DNA of 64,000 nt from Mesorhizobium sp. DCY119. GTDB taxonomy: Bacteria; Pseudomonadota; Alphaproteobacteria; Rhizobiales; Rhizobiaceae. The position numbers were made by a program, and so were the translations under genes. The stretch lies in contig NZ_CP031834.1 in NCBI RefSeq assembly GCF_003590645.1, positions 620,001 to 684,000 on the forward strand, in the 5' to 3' direction. Below the pieces are notes generated by a model that saw only the letters and a list, made by a program, of their open reading frames with translations, was not told the origin of the DNA and did not search any database. Shown here in pieces: positions 55,274 to 64,000 of this stretch (position 1 is its first letter; the number at the start of each line of letters is the position of its first letter).

Positions 55274-56886
55274 GCGAAAAATCCCTGCAAGAACCAGCGC
55301 GGGTTGCCTTGCGTGGCGCCGTAAAACCCCTGGCGGAAAAGCCAGTAGCGGCGGCCATCGGCGTCCTCGATGCGGAAATAATCGCGCGTCGCCTCATCCG
55401 CACCATCGCGCCACCATTCGGGTGCGATGCGCTCCGGGCCTTCCGCGCGTGCAACCTCATAAAGCGCGCGACGCCAGCGGAAGCGGGCAGGCGGCCCGTC
55501 GGGCACTTCGGCGGCCATGACCTCGACCGGTTCCGGTTGAGAAAAAAGGCGGATCGGGCGCTCCGGTCCAGGCGGCGGGGGAAGCGCGATCTCACGCCCT
55601 CTGTTCCTTGCATGGCCGAGGTCTTTTTCCGCCTCGGCAAAAGACAGGCAGGAAACCGCCCGCTCTGGAATATGGCTCTCGACAGGGACAGGCCTCAGCA
55701 CCGTGTCGCCACCCAGGCGAGCGCTTACGCGGTCAGCGAAAAGCGCCAGATCCTCGTCGCTGCCGGAAGCATCTCCGCTGAAATCGGCCTGATCCATCTC
55801 GAATGGTGCTGTCGCCAGAACGGAAAGGCGGACAAGATCGAAGCCGTAGCCGGCATCGAGGACGTCTTCGAGAGCCGTTAGTCTTTCGTGAAACAGTTTT
55901 CCGATCACGCCCGGTTCGCGCAACGGGCGTGAGGTGCCGACGCCGATGCGGCTGACCACGCCGTCGACCCGAAACAGAAGGAGCTGCAGGGCGCGCGCGC
56001 CTTCGCCATGGCGCTCGAGATCGGTCTTCAAGGATCGGGCGAGCAGGAGCACCAGATGCTCTATGTCTTCCACGAGCGAAACCGGCTCGGGCAGATGCCG
56101 TTCCACCGATAGCGGGGCTACGGGCCGGCGCGGCGAAATGGCTTCCTCAAGCTGTCCGAGCGCCTGGTCGAGGCGCAGGAGAAGCATTTTGCCGAAACGG
56201 CGCGCCAAGGGCGCGCGTGGCGCCTGCAGGATTGCGCCCGTGGTGCGCAACCCCACGCTCTCCAGAGACGCGATCGTTTCGGGCGCGAGGCGCAATGCGG
56301 CGAGCGGCAAGGGCGCCATGGTCTTTTCCTCGTCACCCGGCGCGACGACCGAAGCCGTGCAAAATCGCGCCGCTGCCCAGGCTGCTCCGGGTGTCGAAGC
56401 CAGCCCGGCGCGGACGTCAAAACCCTGATGGAAAAAGCGCGACAGCATGTCGTCCAGCATGGGTTTCTCGCCGCCGAAGAGATGGGCGCAGCCGGTGATG
56501 TCGAGAAACAGCCCGTCCTGCCCATCGAGCGCCACCAGTGGCGTATAGCGGTCGCACCAGTCGGCAAGGCTTTCGAGCAGCCTGCGGTCCGCCTGCGTGT
56601 CGGCCTCGACGATCTCTATGCCGGGATGCATGGCGCGTGCGTCGGCGATGCCCGTGCCGGGCTTCAGCCGCAGCCGTTCAGCCTGCTCGTCGAGGGCTGC
56701 GATGCGCTGGGTGTTGTTGTCGCGATGGCTGATGACGAGCGGCGGCCGCGCTGCCTGCGGGTTTGAACGCCAGGACCGCCCCAGGCGCTGGCGCAATATC
56801 CGCTCGGCGGGAAGATGCGGAAACCATAGCGCCAGGATTCGCTGAGCCGAGACCATTGGGCCGTCTTTCTTCGAATGAGCGTTCAT
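55270..56886 (-). CDS. imuB: ImuB, catalytically inactive Y-family polymerase homologue
   Basis: 538 residues from ATG 56886 (ATG 56856 is also possible). It has a DinB-like fold, but the N-terminal strand that holds the catalytic acids in active Y-family enzymes reads [14 protein letters not shown] without them; ImuB proteins are known to be inactive scaffolds that bind the clamp and DnaE2. [20 protein letters not shown] and a C-terminal DUF6504-like part ([18 protein letters not shown]) are visible. It overlaps imuA by 209 bp and dnaE2 by 4 bp. Confidence 0.93.
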   Translation of the reverse strand: MNAHSKKDGPMVSAQRILALWFPHLPAERILRQRLGRSWRSNPQAARPPLVISHRDNNTQRIAALDEQAERLRLKPGTGIADARAMHPGIEIVEADTQADRRLLESLADWCDRYTPLVALDGQDGLFLDITGCAHLFGGEKPMLDDMLSRFFHQGFDVRAGLASTPGAAWAAARFCTASVVAPGDEEKTMAPLPLAALRLAPETIASLESVGLRTTGAILQAPRAPLARRFGKMLLLRLDQALGQLEEAISPRRPVAPLSVERHLPEPVSLVEDIEHLVLLLARSLKTDLERHGEGARALQLLLFRVDGVVSRIGVGTSRPLREPGVIGKLFHERLTALEDVLDAGYGFDLVRLSVLATAPFEMDQADFSGDASGSDEDLALFADRVSARLGGDTVLRPVPVESHIPERAVSCLSFAEAEKDLGHARNRGREIALPPPPGPERPIRLFSQPEPVEVMAAEVPDGPPARFRWRRALYEVARAEGPERIAPEWWRDGADEATRDYFRIEDADGRRYWLFRQGFYGATQGNPRWFLQGFFA

Positions 56887-57682
56887 CGGCGTTCCACTCC
56901 AGCGTGAACTGTCCGGGCAAGGCATTGCGGCTTTTGTCGATCCTGACCATGAAGCCAGGGGGGCCGATGGAATCGGGCAAAGGCCCGGCGATGGTCCAGC
57001 GCAGCGCGGCAGGGGCCGGCGAGACGATGAGGCGCATGGGGGCCGCCGTCGGCTCGGCTTGCGCTGCCTGGCGCAGCAGGAAAACCGGCCTGCCTGCGTC
57101 CTGGGCCCGGTAATGGAGGCGTCGCGTGGCAACGAGGTCGAGCTTCTGCGGATTGCCGCGGATTTCCAGGATCACGGCAGAAAGTGCCTTCAGGCTTGCC
57201 GCCTCCTCGGCGATCCACATGGCGTCGGCGAGTTTCGGTGCCTGCGCGATGATGAGATCCTCCGGCGCAATGCCGAAGCGGGCATGCAGACCCGGCGCAT
57301 AGGGAAAGCCCGCCTCGCGGAAGATTTCATGCGTGCCGATCCACAGCACGGGCAGTTTCGGCTGCGCGGCATTCTTTAGGAGCAGCCCGGCTAGCGACAG
57401 GCCAAAGCCTGCTACCGCGCCGGCATCGCGGGTCAGTGTTCCATGGATTTCCGTCAGCGCAGCCTTCGGCAACCCGCCGCCCAGTGCGGTGTCGAAATCC
57501 TCCGCGCCCGTCAGCAAAAGGTCCTGCACGACTGTGACCCCATGGCGGCGCAGCACCATGGTCTGCCCGGCCGGATCTGTCTCGGCAGGGGGCGCCAGCC
57601 GCTCGGGCAGCGTGCCCTCTATGCGGGCGATTTTCTGGCGCAGGGCAAAAACGATTTCCTGCGCCACGGCGGATGTCGCCAT
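56678..57682 (-). CDS. imuA: ImuA, RecA-like mutasome protein
   Basis: 334 residues from ATG 57682. A degenerate RecA-like core runs from about 50 to 210 (DFDTALGGGLPKAALTEIHG, VLWIGTHEIFREAGFPYAPGL, LSAVILEIRGNP). The end ([15 protein letters not shown], then low-complexity Ala/Pro/Arg) continues 209 bp into imuB in another frame, so the last 70 residues share DNA with the imuB start. First gene of the SOS mutasome operon, with a LexA box 22 bp upstream. ImuA helps recruit ImuB and DnaE2. Confidence 0.92.
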   Translation of the reverse strand: MATSAVAQEIVFALRQKIARIEGTLPERLAPPAETDPAGQTMVLRRHGVTVVQDLLLTGAEDFDTALGGGLPKAALTEIHGTLTRDAGAVAGFGLSLAGLLLKNAAQPKLPVLWIGTHEIFREAGFPYAPGLHARFGIAPEDLIIAQAPKLADAMWIAEEAASLKALSAVILEIRGNPQKLDLVATRRLHYRAQDAGRPVFLLRQAAQAEPTAAPMRLIVSPAPAALRWTIAGPLPDSIGPPGFMVRIDKSRNALPGQFTLEWNADERSFEERRPNGLGSANPGAMVSASSRRADIAPAPGAVLAFKPAGSAAAARHQPSRQQHPAHRSPRRAG

Positions 57683-57703
57683 GACGGTCTGCTTTTCTGA
57701 TAT

Positions 57704-57718
57704 GTTCCTGTTATGTTC
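57704..57718. promoter_or_regulatory. LexA box (SOS operator) of the imuA operon
   Basis: GTTC at 57704-57707, seven bases, GTTC at 57715-57718: an exact alphaproteobacterial LexA direct repeat (GTTC-N7-GTTC). It ends 22 bp from the imuA ATG (57682), so bound LexA would block transcription until DNA damage. Confidence 0.85.
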
Positions 57719-57882
57719 TTATAGATTCCAGAGCGCGCCCGAAGAGTCAAGCGGAACGGGAGGAGAATTTATTCCTTTCGGGCATTCAGCAAAACCAGCT
57801 GTCCCGGCTAATTTCCCGATAAGCGCGCAAAAGCCTCGAAAGCCGCGCTCCGAAAGGCTATATGCGGTCAAAAGGGAAAAGA

Positions 57883-58317
57883 ATGGCTCGCATCTACAAG
57901 ACCCGCTCCTGGCACGACCAGCTTTCACCATCGATGGAAGAAATGGAGTTCATGGCTCTCGAAGCCTATGCGCACCTGCCGGAGGAGTTTCGCAAGCTCA
58001 CCGGCGAGGTCATCATCCAGATCGCGGAATTTCCGACCGACGAGATCATGGATGATCTGTCGCTCGAAACGCCGTTCGATCTGCTTGGCCTGTTCGAAGG
58101 CCGCGGCATTGCCGAGCGCTGGAACCCCCAGACCGGCGAGGGGCCGAACCGCGTCACGCTCTATCGCCGCGCCATCCTGGATTACTGGTCAGAGAACGAG
58201 GAGACGCTGGGCGACATCGTCACCCATGTCCTCATCCACGAGATCGGCCATCATTTCGGCCTCTCCGACGACGATATGGAGAAGCTCGAGGAAGCGGCCG
58301 ACCATCCTCAAAGCTGA
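57883..58317 (+). CDS. Zincin-like metallopeptidase-family protein
   Basis: 144 residues from ATG 57883 (AAGGG ribosome site 5' of it). HEIGHHFGLSDDDM near 124-137 is the HExxHHxGxxD-type zinc motif of the small bacterial zincin family (DUF1025/MMP-like). It is short, cytoplasmic and has no signal. The physiological substrate is unknown. It lies 11 bp before a YunG-like gene on the same strand. Confidence 0.9.
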   Translation: MARIYKTRSWHDQLSPSMEEMEFMALEAYAHLPEEFRKLTGEVIIQIAEFPTDEIMDDLSLETPFDLLGLFEGRGIAERWNPQTGEGPNRVTLYRRAILDYWSENEETLGDIVTHVLIHEIGHHFGLSDDDMEKLEEAADHPQS

Positions 58318-58327
58318 TAGACACGCG

Positions 58328-58666
58328 ATGAGCGCTTTCAAAACACCCGATCAATTGTACGAAAAACTGAAGGCTGCGTGGAGTTCTGAAAGCTCGGGAA
58401 GCTGGAGCCTTGATAACCCGGCCAAAGGGCAGTGCAGCGTCACCTCGCTTGTCGTGCAGGATGCGTTCGGAGGAGAAATCCTCAAAACCCGCACGAAAGG
58501 CGGCACGCATTTCTACAATCTGATCGACGGCGTCAGATGGGATTTAACCGTCAGCCAGTTCGACCACCCGATACCTTTCGAGGATCGACCGTCCAGCCGC
58601 GAGGAAGCGATGGCCGATACGTCGTCTCGCCAGTACGAAGCACTCAAAGCCAGATTGCAGATGTAG
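58328..58666 (+). CDS. YunG-like protein of unknown function
   Basis: 112 residues from ATG 58328. DQLYEKLKAAWSSESSGSW, DNPAKGQCSVTSLVVQDAFG and GGTHFYNLIDGVRWDLTVSQ are the marks of the YunG family, whose function is unknown. A longer upstream open frame runs through the zincin gene and is not used. It converges with the DUF1737 gene 4 bp away. Confidence 0.85.
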   Translation: MSAFKTPDQLYEKLKAAWSSESSGSWSLDNPAKGQCSVTSLVVQDAFGGEILKTRTKGGTHFYNLIDGVRWDLTVSQFDHPIPFEDRPSSREEAMADTSSRQYEALKARLQM

Positions 58667-58670
58667 ACGA

Positions 58671-58880
58671 CTACCAGTCGCTCAGCTTGGTGACGCCTGC
58701 TTCGTATTCCTGGCCATCGACGTCCTTCACCACGGCCTGGCCGCATTTCATCACCTTGGCCTCGGCGTCATAGCCATAGGTCGGCGAGCCGAACAGGTGC
58801 CAGCCCTTGTTCAGGGCAGCCGTGACCTTGTGGCAGAAGCTCGCATCGTCCGGCCCGGTCAGAAAGCGGTAGAGTTTCAT
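58671..58880 (-). CDS. DUF1737-family small protein
   Basis: 69 residues. MKLYRFLTGPDDASFCHKVT, then ALNKGWHLFGSPTYG and KCGQAVVKDVDGQEYE fit the DUF1737 family of small proteins seen in alphaproteobacteria. The function is unknown. It is upstream of, and on the same strand as, the CitE-like gene's end (55 bp). Confidence 0.88.
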   Translation of the reverse strand: MKLYRFLTGPDDASFCHKVTAALNKGWHLFGSPTYGYDAEAKVMKCGQAVVKDVDGQEYEAGVTKLSDW

Positions 58881-58935
58881 GTCGTCATTCCCGTACTGCC
58901 CTGGCCATCTTCGGCATCAAGGCGTTCGATGATTT

Positions 58936-59817
58936 CTAGCCAATCATGGACGTTTTCGCCAGCAGCCTTTCAGCCTGTGCGCGATGAAGCAGCTCGACCA
59001 TGCGCCCGTCGAGGCCGATCGCGCCCTTTCCGGCGTTTTCGGGGAGAGAAAAAGCGGCGATGATTTTCTCGGCTTCCTTGCGTGCGGCTTCCGACGGCGA
59101 GAAAGCCTTGTTGGCAGGCTCGATCTGCGCCGGATGGATCAGCGTCTTGCCGTCAAAACCCATGGCGGCGGCTTGCGTGCATTCTGCGGCAAAGGCTTCA
59201 AGGTCGCGAAAATCGTTGCTGACGCCATCGACGATATCGAGGCCGCCGGCACGCGCGGCCAGCAGCATCTGCATCAGCCAGGGCATGAGATAACGCCGGT
59301 CGGGCGTGGCAAGAACGCCGGTGGCGGCTATCAGATCATTGGTGCCGGCGACCAGGCAGGACAGCCGCGAGGCGGCGTCGCGACCAAGCTCGGCGATGGC
59401 GCCGATGTTGAGCAGCGATTTCGGCGTCTCGATCATCGCCCAGAGACGCAGGCTGTCGGGCGCGTCATTGTCGTCGAGCACGTCGCCGGCTTCCAGCACG
59501 TCGCGTGGCGTGTCGATCTTGGGCAGCAATATGCCGTCCGGCTCGCAGGCGGCAGCGGCCAGAAGATCGTCCGCGCCCCATTCGCTGGAGACCGCATTGA
59601 TGCGGATGATCATCTCGCGAATGCCGGCCGGGCGGTTCTTGAAGATGGTGCCGAGCTTTTCGCGGGCGGCGATCTTTTCCGTCGGCGCGACTGCGTCTTC
59701 CAGATCGATAACTACCGCGTCGCAGGCGAGGGACGCCAGCTTTGCCAGCGCCTTGTCGTTGGAAGCGGGGACGTAAAGCACCGAGCGGCGCAGATAGAGG
59801 CGGGTCTCTTGCGTCAT
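58936..59817 (-). CDS. CitE-like lyase (HpcH/HpaI family)
   Basis: 293-residue TIM-barrel lyase or thioesterase of the citrate-lyase beta/malyl-CoA lyase group. RSVLYVPASNDKALAKLASL at the start, VVIDLEDAVAPTEK (metal-binding acidic residues), LWAMIETPKSLLN and GFDGKTLIHPAQIEPAN are the family blocks. A stand-alone CitE-like protein often acts on malyl-CoA, citramalyl-CoA or related thioesters; the exact substrate is not clear here. It diverges from the DadA-like gene by 107 bp. Confidence 0.9.
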   Translation of the reverse strand: MTQETRLYLRRSVLYVPASNDKALAKLASLACDAVVIDLEDAVAPTEKIAAREKLGTIFKNRPAGIREMIIRINAVSSEWGADDLLAAAACEPDGILLPKIDTPRDVLEAGDVLDDNDAPDSLRLWAMIETPKSLLNIGAIAELGRDAASRLSCLVAGTNDLIAATGVLATPDRRYLMPWLMQMLLAARAGGLDIVDGVSNDFRDLEAFAAECTQAAAMGFDGKTLIHPAQIEPANKAFSPSEAARKEAEKIIAAFSLPENAGKGAIGLDGRMVELLHRAQAERLLAKTSMIG

Positions 59818-59924
59818 GTGGTCTTCTTGCCCGGCAATGCTGGCTCTTGCAAGACGGAAGCTGGAAACCTTGATAACAGTCTCAAGAGACCTCTAGATTC
59901 GATTCATGTTGGGAACGTAAGCAC

Positions 59925-61094
59925 ATGGCGCGATATGACGTCATCATCATCGGCGGGGCGATCGTCGGCAGTTCGATCGCCTATTATCTGCGCGAGGAGG
60001 GCTTTTCGGGTTCCATCGCGCTGATCGAGCGCGATCCGCAATTCACCTATTCCTCCACGACGCTGTCCTGCGCCTCGATCCGCCAGCAGTTCTCCATCCC
60101 TGAAAACATCCGGCTGTCGCAGTTCACGCTGGCGCTGTTCCGGCGGCTGGAGCAGGAGTTCGGCACTGGCGCCGATATCGGTTTTCGCGAAGGCGGCTAT
60201 CTCATTCTCGCCGGCGAGAACGGCTTGCCGATCCTGCAGCAGAACCATGCCGCGCAGATGGCCGAAGGCGCGGATATTTTGCTGGAAGACGCCGCCGCCC
60301 TTGAGAAGCGCTTTTCCTGGATATCGACCGAAGGCGTTTCGGCCGGGGCCTATGGGCGCTCGGGCGAGGGCTGGTTCGACGCCCATGCCATGCTGATGCT
60401 GTTTCGCAAGGCGTTGCGCGAAAAGAACATCGATTTCATCACCCACGCCGTCACCGGCATCGAGCGCGAAGGCGACCGCGTCGTTGCGGTCACGCTGGAA
60501 AATGGCGACCGGCTGGAAGGCGGCACGATCTTCAACGCCGCCGGCCCTTCCGCCGGCAAGGTTGCGGCCATGGCCGGGCTGGTCCTGCCGGTCGAGCCAC
60601 GCAAGCGCAGCGTCTTCATCTTCGAGGCGCGCGACAAGTTCGCCGACATGCCGCTGATGGTCGATCCAAGCGGCATCTATGTGCGGCCTGAGGGGAGCGT
60701 CTACATCACCGGCGGCGCAGAGAATGAAGAGGGCGAAGGCCCCGCCGACCCCAAGGATTTCGATCCGGACTGGTCGCTGTTCGAGGAGACGATCTGGCCG
60801 GTTCTGGCGACCCGCGTGCCTGCCTTCGAAGCGATCAAGGCGACCCGCGCCTGGGCCGGCCACTATGACTACAACACGCTCGACCAGAATGCCGTCATCG
60901 GGCCGCATCCCGAAGTGCAGAATTTTGTCTTTGCCAACGGGTTTTCCGGTCACGGCCTGCAGCAGGCGCCGGCGGTCGGCAAGGCGCTGGCCGAACTGCT
61001 GGTCCATGGCGCCTACAAGACCATCGACTGCTCGGCCTTCGGCTATGCGCGCATCACGGAAAATCGGCCGTTCCGCGAACTCAACGTGATTTGA
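59925..61094 (+). CDS. DadA-like FAD-dependent amino acid/amine oxidoreductase
   Basis: 389 residues of the DAO superfamily. DVIIIGGAIVGSSIAYYL at the N-terminus binds FAD ADP, and a C-terminal GHYDYNTLDQNAVIGPHP then FANGFSGHGLQQAP block closes the flavin site. It oxidises a secondary amine or D-amino acid (sarcosine/D-amino-acid-like) by family; the substrate is unknown. It lies upstream of leuD with 93 bp between. Confidence 0.9.
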   Translation: MARYDVIIIGGAIVGSSIAYYLREEGFSGSIALIERDPQFTYSSTTLSCASIRQQFSIPENIRLSQFTLALFRRLEQEFGTGADIGFREGGYLILAGENGLPILQQNHAAQMAEGADILLEDAAALEKRFSWISTEGVSAGAYGRSGEGWFDAHAMLMLFRKALREKNIDFITHAVTGIEREGDRVVAVTLENGDRLEGGTIFNAAGPSAGKVAAMAGLVLPVEPRKRSVFIFEARDKFADMPLMVDPSGIYVRPEGSVYITGGAENEEGEGPADPKDFDPDWSLFEETIWPVLATRVPAFEAIKATRAWAGHYDYNTLDQNAVIGPHPEVQNFVFANGFSGHGLQQAPAVGKALAELLVHGAYKTIDCSAFGYARITENRPFRELNVI

Positions 61095-61187
61095 AGGCCT
61101 GCTTCGAATCAAGTTCTTTTATTCCCGGCTTCCTTTGTGTAAAGCAGGGCCGAAACAATTTCCCGGAACCAGAAACGGGCAGAAGCC

Positions 61188-61793
61188 ATGGAAAAGTTCA
61201 CCAAGCTCACCGGCGTCGCCGCACCCTTGCCGATCGTCAACATCGACACCGATATGATCATCCCCAAGGATTACCTCAAGACGATCAAGCGCACGGGCCT
61301 GAGCGTCGGGCTTTTTGCCGAAATGCGCTTCAACGAGGACGGCTCGGAAAATCCGGATTTCGTGCTCAACAAGCCGGCCTATCGCAAGGCGCAGATCCTG
61401 GTTGCCGGCGACAATTTCGGCTGCGGCTCGTCGCGCGAACATGCGCCCTGGGCGCTGCTCGATTTCGGCATTCGCTGCGTCATCTCGACCAGCTTCGCCG
61501 ACATCTTCTACAACAACTGCTTCAAGAACGGCATTCTGCCGATCACGGTCAGCCCTGAAGACCTCGACAAGCTGATGGACGACGCCTCGCGCGGCGCCAA
61601 TGCGACGATCTCGGTCGACCTCGAAGCCAAGGAAATCCGCGGTCCCGATGGTGGCGTGGTCAAGTTCGACCTCGACGATTTCAAGCGTCATTGCCTGCTC
61701 AACGGTCTCGACGATATCGGCCTGACCATGGAAAAGGCCTCTGCCATCTCGAGCTTCGAGAAGAAGAACGCCGAGAGCCGGCCCTGGGCGTAA
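61188..61793 (+). CDS. leuD: 3-isopropylmalate dehydratase small subunit (LeuD)
   Basis: 201 residues, the normal LeuD length. [36 protein letters not shown] and CFKNGILPI are diagnostic of the small swivel subunit. With LeuC (not in the window) it isomerises 2-isopropylmalate in leucine synthesis. leuB follows after a secreted-protein gene and a RidA gene. Confidence 0.97.
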   Translation: MEKFTKLTGVAAPLPIVNIDTDMIIPKDYLKTIKRTGLSVGLFAEMRFNEDGSENPDFVLNKPAYRKAQILVAGDNFGCGSSREHAPWALLDFGIRCVISTSFADIFYNNCFKNGILPITVSPEDLDKLMDDASRGANATISVDLEAKEIRGPDGGVVKFDLDDFKRHCLLNGLDDIGLTMEKASAISSFEKKNAESRPWA

Positions 61794-61821
61794 TGCCCCT
61801 CAATTCCAGACGATGAGCTTT

Positions 61822-61859
61822 GCTGTCCGCCCCGAAAGATTTCCTTCGGGGCTGACAGC
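61822..61859 (+). other. Strong hairpin downstream of leuD, no U-tract
   Basis: GCTGTC-C-GCCCCGAA (61822-61836) pairs with TTCGGGGC-T-GACAGC (61845-61859), 14 bp plus one mismatch, 8-nt loop. No T-run follows. It could be a terminator, a processing site or a transcript stabiliser between leuD and the next gene. Confidence 0.5.
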
Positions 61860-61947
61860 GTCTGCCGGCCTGTGGCATGGTCGGAGGCCTCGCCGCTGGA
61901 AAGCCTGATTTTCCGGCATTCCGAAACGCCCTGATTCGGAGCTTGTC

Positions 61948-62775
61948 ATGCGCTGGGCTATTTCTCTTCTCGCCGCCGGTCTGACTTTTGCCGCGACCGC
62001 TTTTGCCGTCGCGCAGGAAGATCAGCCGAGTTCGATCCCCTTTGCGGGCGGAACGCTGAGCATCAAGGAAACAGCCGATCTCGACAAGATCCTTGCCTTC
62101 GACGGCAAGGAATTGGCCCGCAACTATGTCGTCTATTACGACCGCACGGTCGATCTCGACGGCACGAAAGTGGCCCTTTTCGCGGTCGGCGATGGCGGCA
62201 ATGCCTGTGGCCCGGCAACCGTGATCATCTGGAAGCCCGAGGGTGGCGAACTCAAGACCGCGACGGTGGGCGAGGATTGCGGCGCGCCGCCTGCGGCTGC
62301 AACCGAAGACGGCCTCTATTTCGTGCCTTATCTGCGCCCGGGCTCCACTGCCGATGTGCAAAGCTGGTCGCCGGAAGAAGGCCTGCGCGTCGTCGGTGAA
62401 ATGCGTTTCACGCCGCAGCCCGATACGAAATGGGCCGATATCGACCCGGCCAAGATCACCCACCCTTACGATCTCTTCGCCAATGGCGATTTTTATGATG
62501 CCGCCAAAAAAGTTCTCGGCGACAGTCTCGAAAATGTCGCCCTGGCGCTTTCGGTATCCGGCGGTCCCGAAAAAACGGCTTCCGGCATTCTCTATGGCAG
62601 CGGCTGCATTCCCCACGCCTGCGGCGGTGGCGACGGTTTCTTCGCTTTCGACCAGAAAACAAAGGCCGTGTATTTCGCGCAGCAGGGCGATGGCGCCGAG
62701 CCAGATGCATGGCCGGCACTCGATACCTGGCCTGCAGAAATTCGCGAAGCGATGAAGAAATCGATCGAGCAATAG
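61948..62775 (+). CDS. Secreted protein of unknown function
   Basis: 275 residues with a clear Sec signal peptide (MRWAISLLAAGLTFAATAFA, cleavage likely just after near residue 21). The mature part is beta-rich and acidic (GTLSIKETADLDKILAFDGK, then YYDRTVDLDGTKVALFAVGD). Three cysteine-containing spots (NACGPATV, EDCGAPP, GSGCIPHACGGGDG) may form disulfides. I do not recognise the family. It lies between leuD and a RidA gene. Confidence 0.75.
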   Translation: MRWAISLLAAGLTFAATAFAVAQEDQPSSIPFAGGTLSIKETADLDKILAFDGKELARNYVVYYDRTVDLDGTKVALFAVGDGGNACGPATVIIWKPEGGELKTATVGEDCGAPPAAATEDGLYFVPYLRPGSTADVQSWSPEEGLRVVGEMRFTPQPDTKWADIDPAKITHPYDLFANGDFYDAAKKVLGDSLENVALALSVSGGPEKTASGILYGSGCIPHACGGGDGFFAFDQKTKAVYFAQQGDGAEPDAWPALDTWPAEIREAMKKSIEQ

Positions 62776-62802
62776 CTGTTCTGAATTTTCCGGAGACCTT
62801 TT

Positions 62803-63186
62803 ATGCGCAAACTGATTTCCACCGGCTCGCCTTTCGAAAAGACCGCCGGCTATTCGCGGGCGGTGGTGCAGGGCGACTGGTGTTTTGTCTCGGGCACGAC
62901 CGGCTACGACTACGCCACCATGACCATGCCGGACAGCGTCGAGGACCAGACCCGCAATTGCCTGAAAACCATCGCCAAGGCGCTCGAAGACGGTGGCTTC
63001 TCGCTCGCTGATGTCGTGCGGGCGCATTACTACATCACCGATCCGGTTTTCGCCGACATCGTCTTTCCGATCCTTGGCGAAGCTTTCGGCGAGATCAGGC
63101 CGGCAGCGACAATGATTGCCTGCCAGCTGAACAAGCCGGAAATGAAGATCGAGATCGAAGTGACGGCGCTCAGGCGTTCTTCTTGA
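62803..63186 (+). CDS. RidA-family imine/enamine deaminase
   Basis: 127 residues. [39 protein letters not shown] and [22 protein letters not shown]-like text match RidA/YjgF. The conserved Arg in IRPAATM is present. These proteins hydrolyse reactive 2-aminoacrylate-type intermediates. It precedes leuB by 85 bp. Confidence 0.92.
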   Translation: MRKLISTGSPFEKTAGYSRAVVQGDWCFVSGTTGYDYATMTMPDSVEDQTRNCLKTIAKALEDGGFSLADVVRAHYYITDPVFADIVFPILGEAFGEIRPAATMIACQLNKPEMKIEIEVTALRRSS

Positions 63187-63271
63187 TCTGCACCAAGCCT
63201 TTCGGTCTTGCGCGCCGGGCTTTCGGCGTTTAGCAAGACGCCGGTTCACGGCTTCCTTGAAAGGTTTTCCC

Positions 63272-64000
63272 ATGGCATCGCGCAAGCTTCTCCTTCTCGC
63301 CGGCGACGGCATCGGTCCCGAGGCAATGGCCGAGGTTCGCAAGCTCATTGCGGCGATGAACGAGAAACTCGGCACCGGCTTCGAGACCGAAGAAGGCCTG
63401 GTCGGCGGCTGCGCCTATGATGCCCATGGTCAGGCGATTTCGGATGCCGACATGGCAAAGGCGATGGCGGCTGACGCGGTGCTGTTCGGCGCCGTCGGCG
63501 GGCCGAAGTGGGATGCCGTGCCTTACGAGGTTCGCCCCGAAGCCGGCCTGCTGCGCCTGCGCAAGGACATGGAGCTTTTCGCCAATCTGCGCCCGGCCAT
63601 CTGCTATCCGGCACTTGCAGCATCGTCTTCGCTGAAGCCGGAAGTCGTCGAAGGCCTCGACATCCTCATCGTGCGCGAGCTGACCGGCGGCGTCTATTTC
63701 GGCGAGCCCAAGGAGATCATCGATCTCGGCAACGGCCAGAAGCGCGGCATCGACACGCAGGTCTACGACACATTCGAGATCGAGCGCATTTCGGGCGTCG
63801 CCTTCGAGCTGGCCCGCACCCGGCAGAACCGTGTCACCTCGATGGAAAAGCGCAACGTCATGAAGTCGGGCGTCTTGTGGAACGAGGTGGTGACCGCCAC
63901 CCACAAGGCCAAATATTCCGACGTCAAGCTCGACCACATGCTGGCCGATGCCGGCGGCATGCAGCTGGTGCGCTGGCCCAAGCAGTTCGACGTCATCGTC
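63272..64000 (+). CDS. leuB: 3-isopropylmalate dehydrogenase (LeuB), 3'-truncated by window edge
   Basis: 243 of about 370 residues are visible from ATG 63272; the frame is open to the window end. [20 protein letters not shown] at the start, [31 protein letters not shown] and [12 protein letters not shown] are diagnostic of Leu[19 protein letters not shown] carries the catalytic Lys region. It oxidises and decarboxylates 3-isopropylmalate in leucine synthesis. Confidence 0.96.
   Translation, partial: MASRKLLLLAGDGIGPEAMAEVRKLIAAMNEKLGTGFETEEGLVGGCAYDAHGQAISDADMAKAMAADAVLFGAVGGPKWDAVPYEVRPEAGLLRLRKDMELFANLRPAICYPALAASSSLKPEVVEGLDILIVRELTGGVYFGEPKEIIDLGNGQKRGIDTQVYDTFEIERISGVAFELARTRQNRVTSMEKRNVMKSGVLWNEVVTATHKAKYSDVKLDHMLADAGGMQLVRWPKQFDVIV

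Noticed and set aside
61699-63375. 558-residue minus-strand frame across leuD end, secreted protein, RidA and leuB start.
   Set aside because: It is antisense to four well-supported genes and has low-complexity Arg/Gly/His composition.

Overview
The window looks like part of an alphaproteobacterial genome, most likely from Rhizobiales/Rhizobiaceae. The DNA is GC-rich. The SOS mutasome imuA-imuB-dnaE2 sits behind a direct-repeat LexA box of the alphaproteobacterial type (GTTC-N7-GTTC). There is an ExoF-like export protein, an ExoY-like initiating sugar transferase, and a leuD/leuB neighbourhood typical of rhizobia. The species cannot be fixed from the sequence alone. No phage, insertion sequence, CRISPR array or replication origin was seen.

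Region 1 (1-33453) is a nearly complete Wzx/Wzy-type surface polysaccharide locus. It holds the 3' part of an ExoF-like export protein, dTDP-L-rhamnose synthesis (rfbA-rfbC-rfbB-rfbD) and a Wzx flippase. A tightly overlapped six-gene minus-strand operon follows: a WlbB/WlbA/WlbC-like diamino-sugar trio, a second acyltransferase, an epimerase and a second aminotransferase. Next come four GT-A/GT-B glycosyltransferases, a Wzy/ligase-like membrane protein, a GNAT-like transferase, another glycosyltransferase and an unrecognised 403-residue protein. A WecG-WecC/WecB module for N-acetylmannosaminuronic acid comes next, then a chain-length/tyrosine-kinase/ATPase trio, a GMC oxidoreductase, one more glycosyltransferase and the ExoY-like transferase that would start the repeat unit.

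Region 2 (33454-37845) is regulatory. It has a Crp-family regulator with phased TTTCAA/TTGAAA half-sites upstream, a LuxR-type regulator with a degenerate receiver domain behind a very AT-rich leader, and a divergent LysR/EamA-transporter pair.

Region 3 (38078-48807) is a probable type I secretion locus. A 1855-residue protein combines a dimethylformamidase-beta-like domain with four DUF4082-like modules alternating with three cadherin-like modules. It is followed by a COG0523 metallochaperone GTPase, a small protein of unknown function, an HlyB-type exporter with a dead peptidase domain, and an HlyD-type adaptor. No outer-membrane TolC gene is in view.

Region 4 (48838-64000) is mostly core genome. 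It has tRNA-Gly(GCC), a ProX-type prolyl-tRNA deacylase, a YbbN-like thioredoxin, a LON-domain protein, a Trm112-like protein, dnaE2-imuB-imuA, a zincin, YunG-like and DUF1737 proteins, a CitE-like lyase, a DadA-like oxidase, leuD, a secreted protein, a RidA protein and the 5' part of leuB.

Regions 1 and 2 read as one system. Nucleotide sugars (dTDP-rhamnose, UDP-ManNAcA, a probable diacetamido sugar) feed glycosyltransferases that build a repeat on a lipid started by the ExoY homologue. Wzx flips it, Wzy polymerises it, the Wzz/kinase pair sets its length and the ExoF-like protein helps export it. The neighbouring regulators are candidates to control it.
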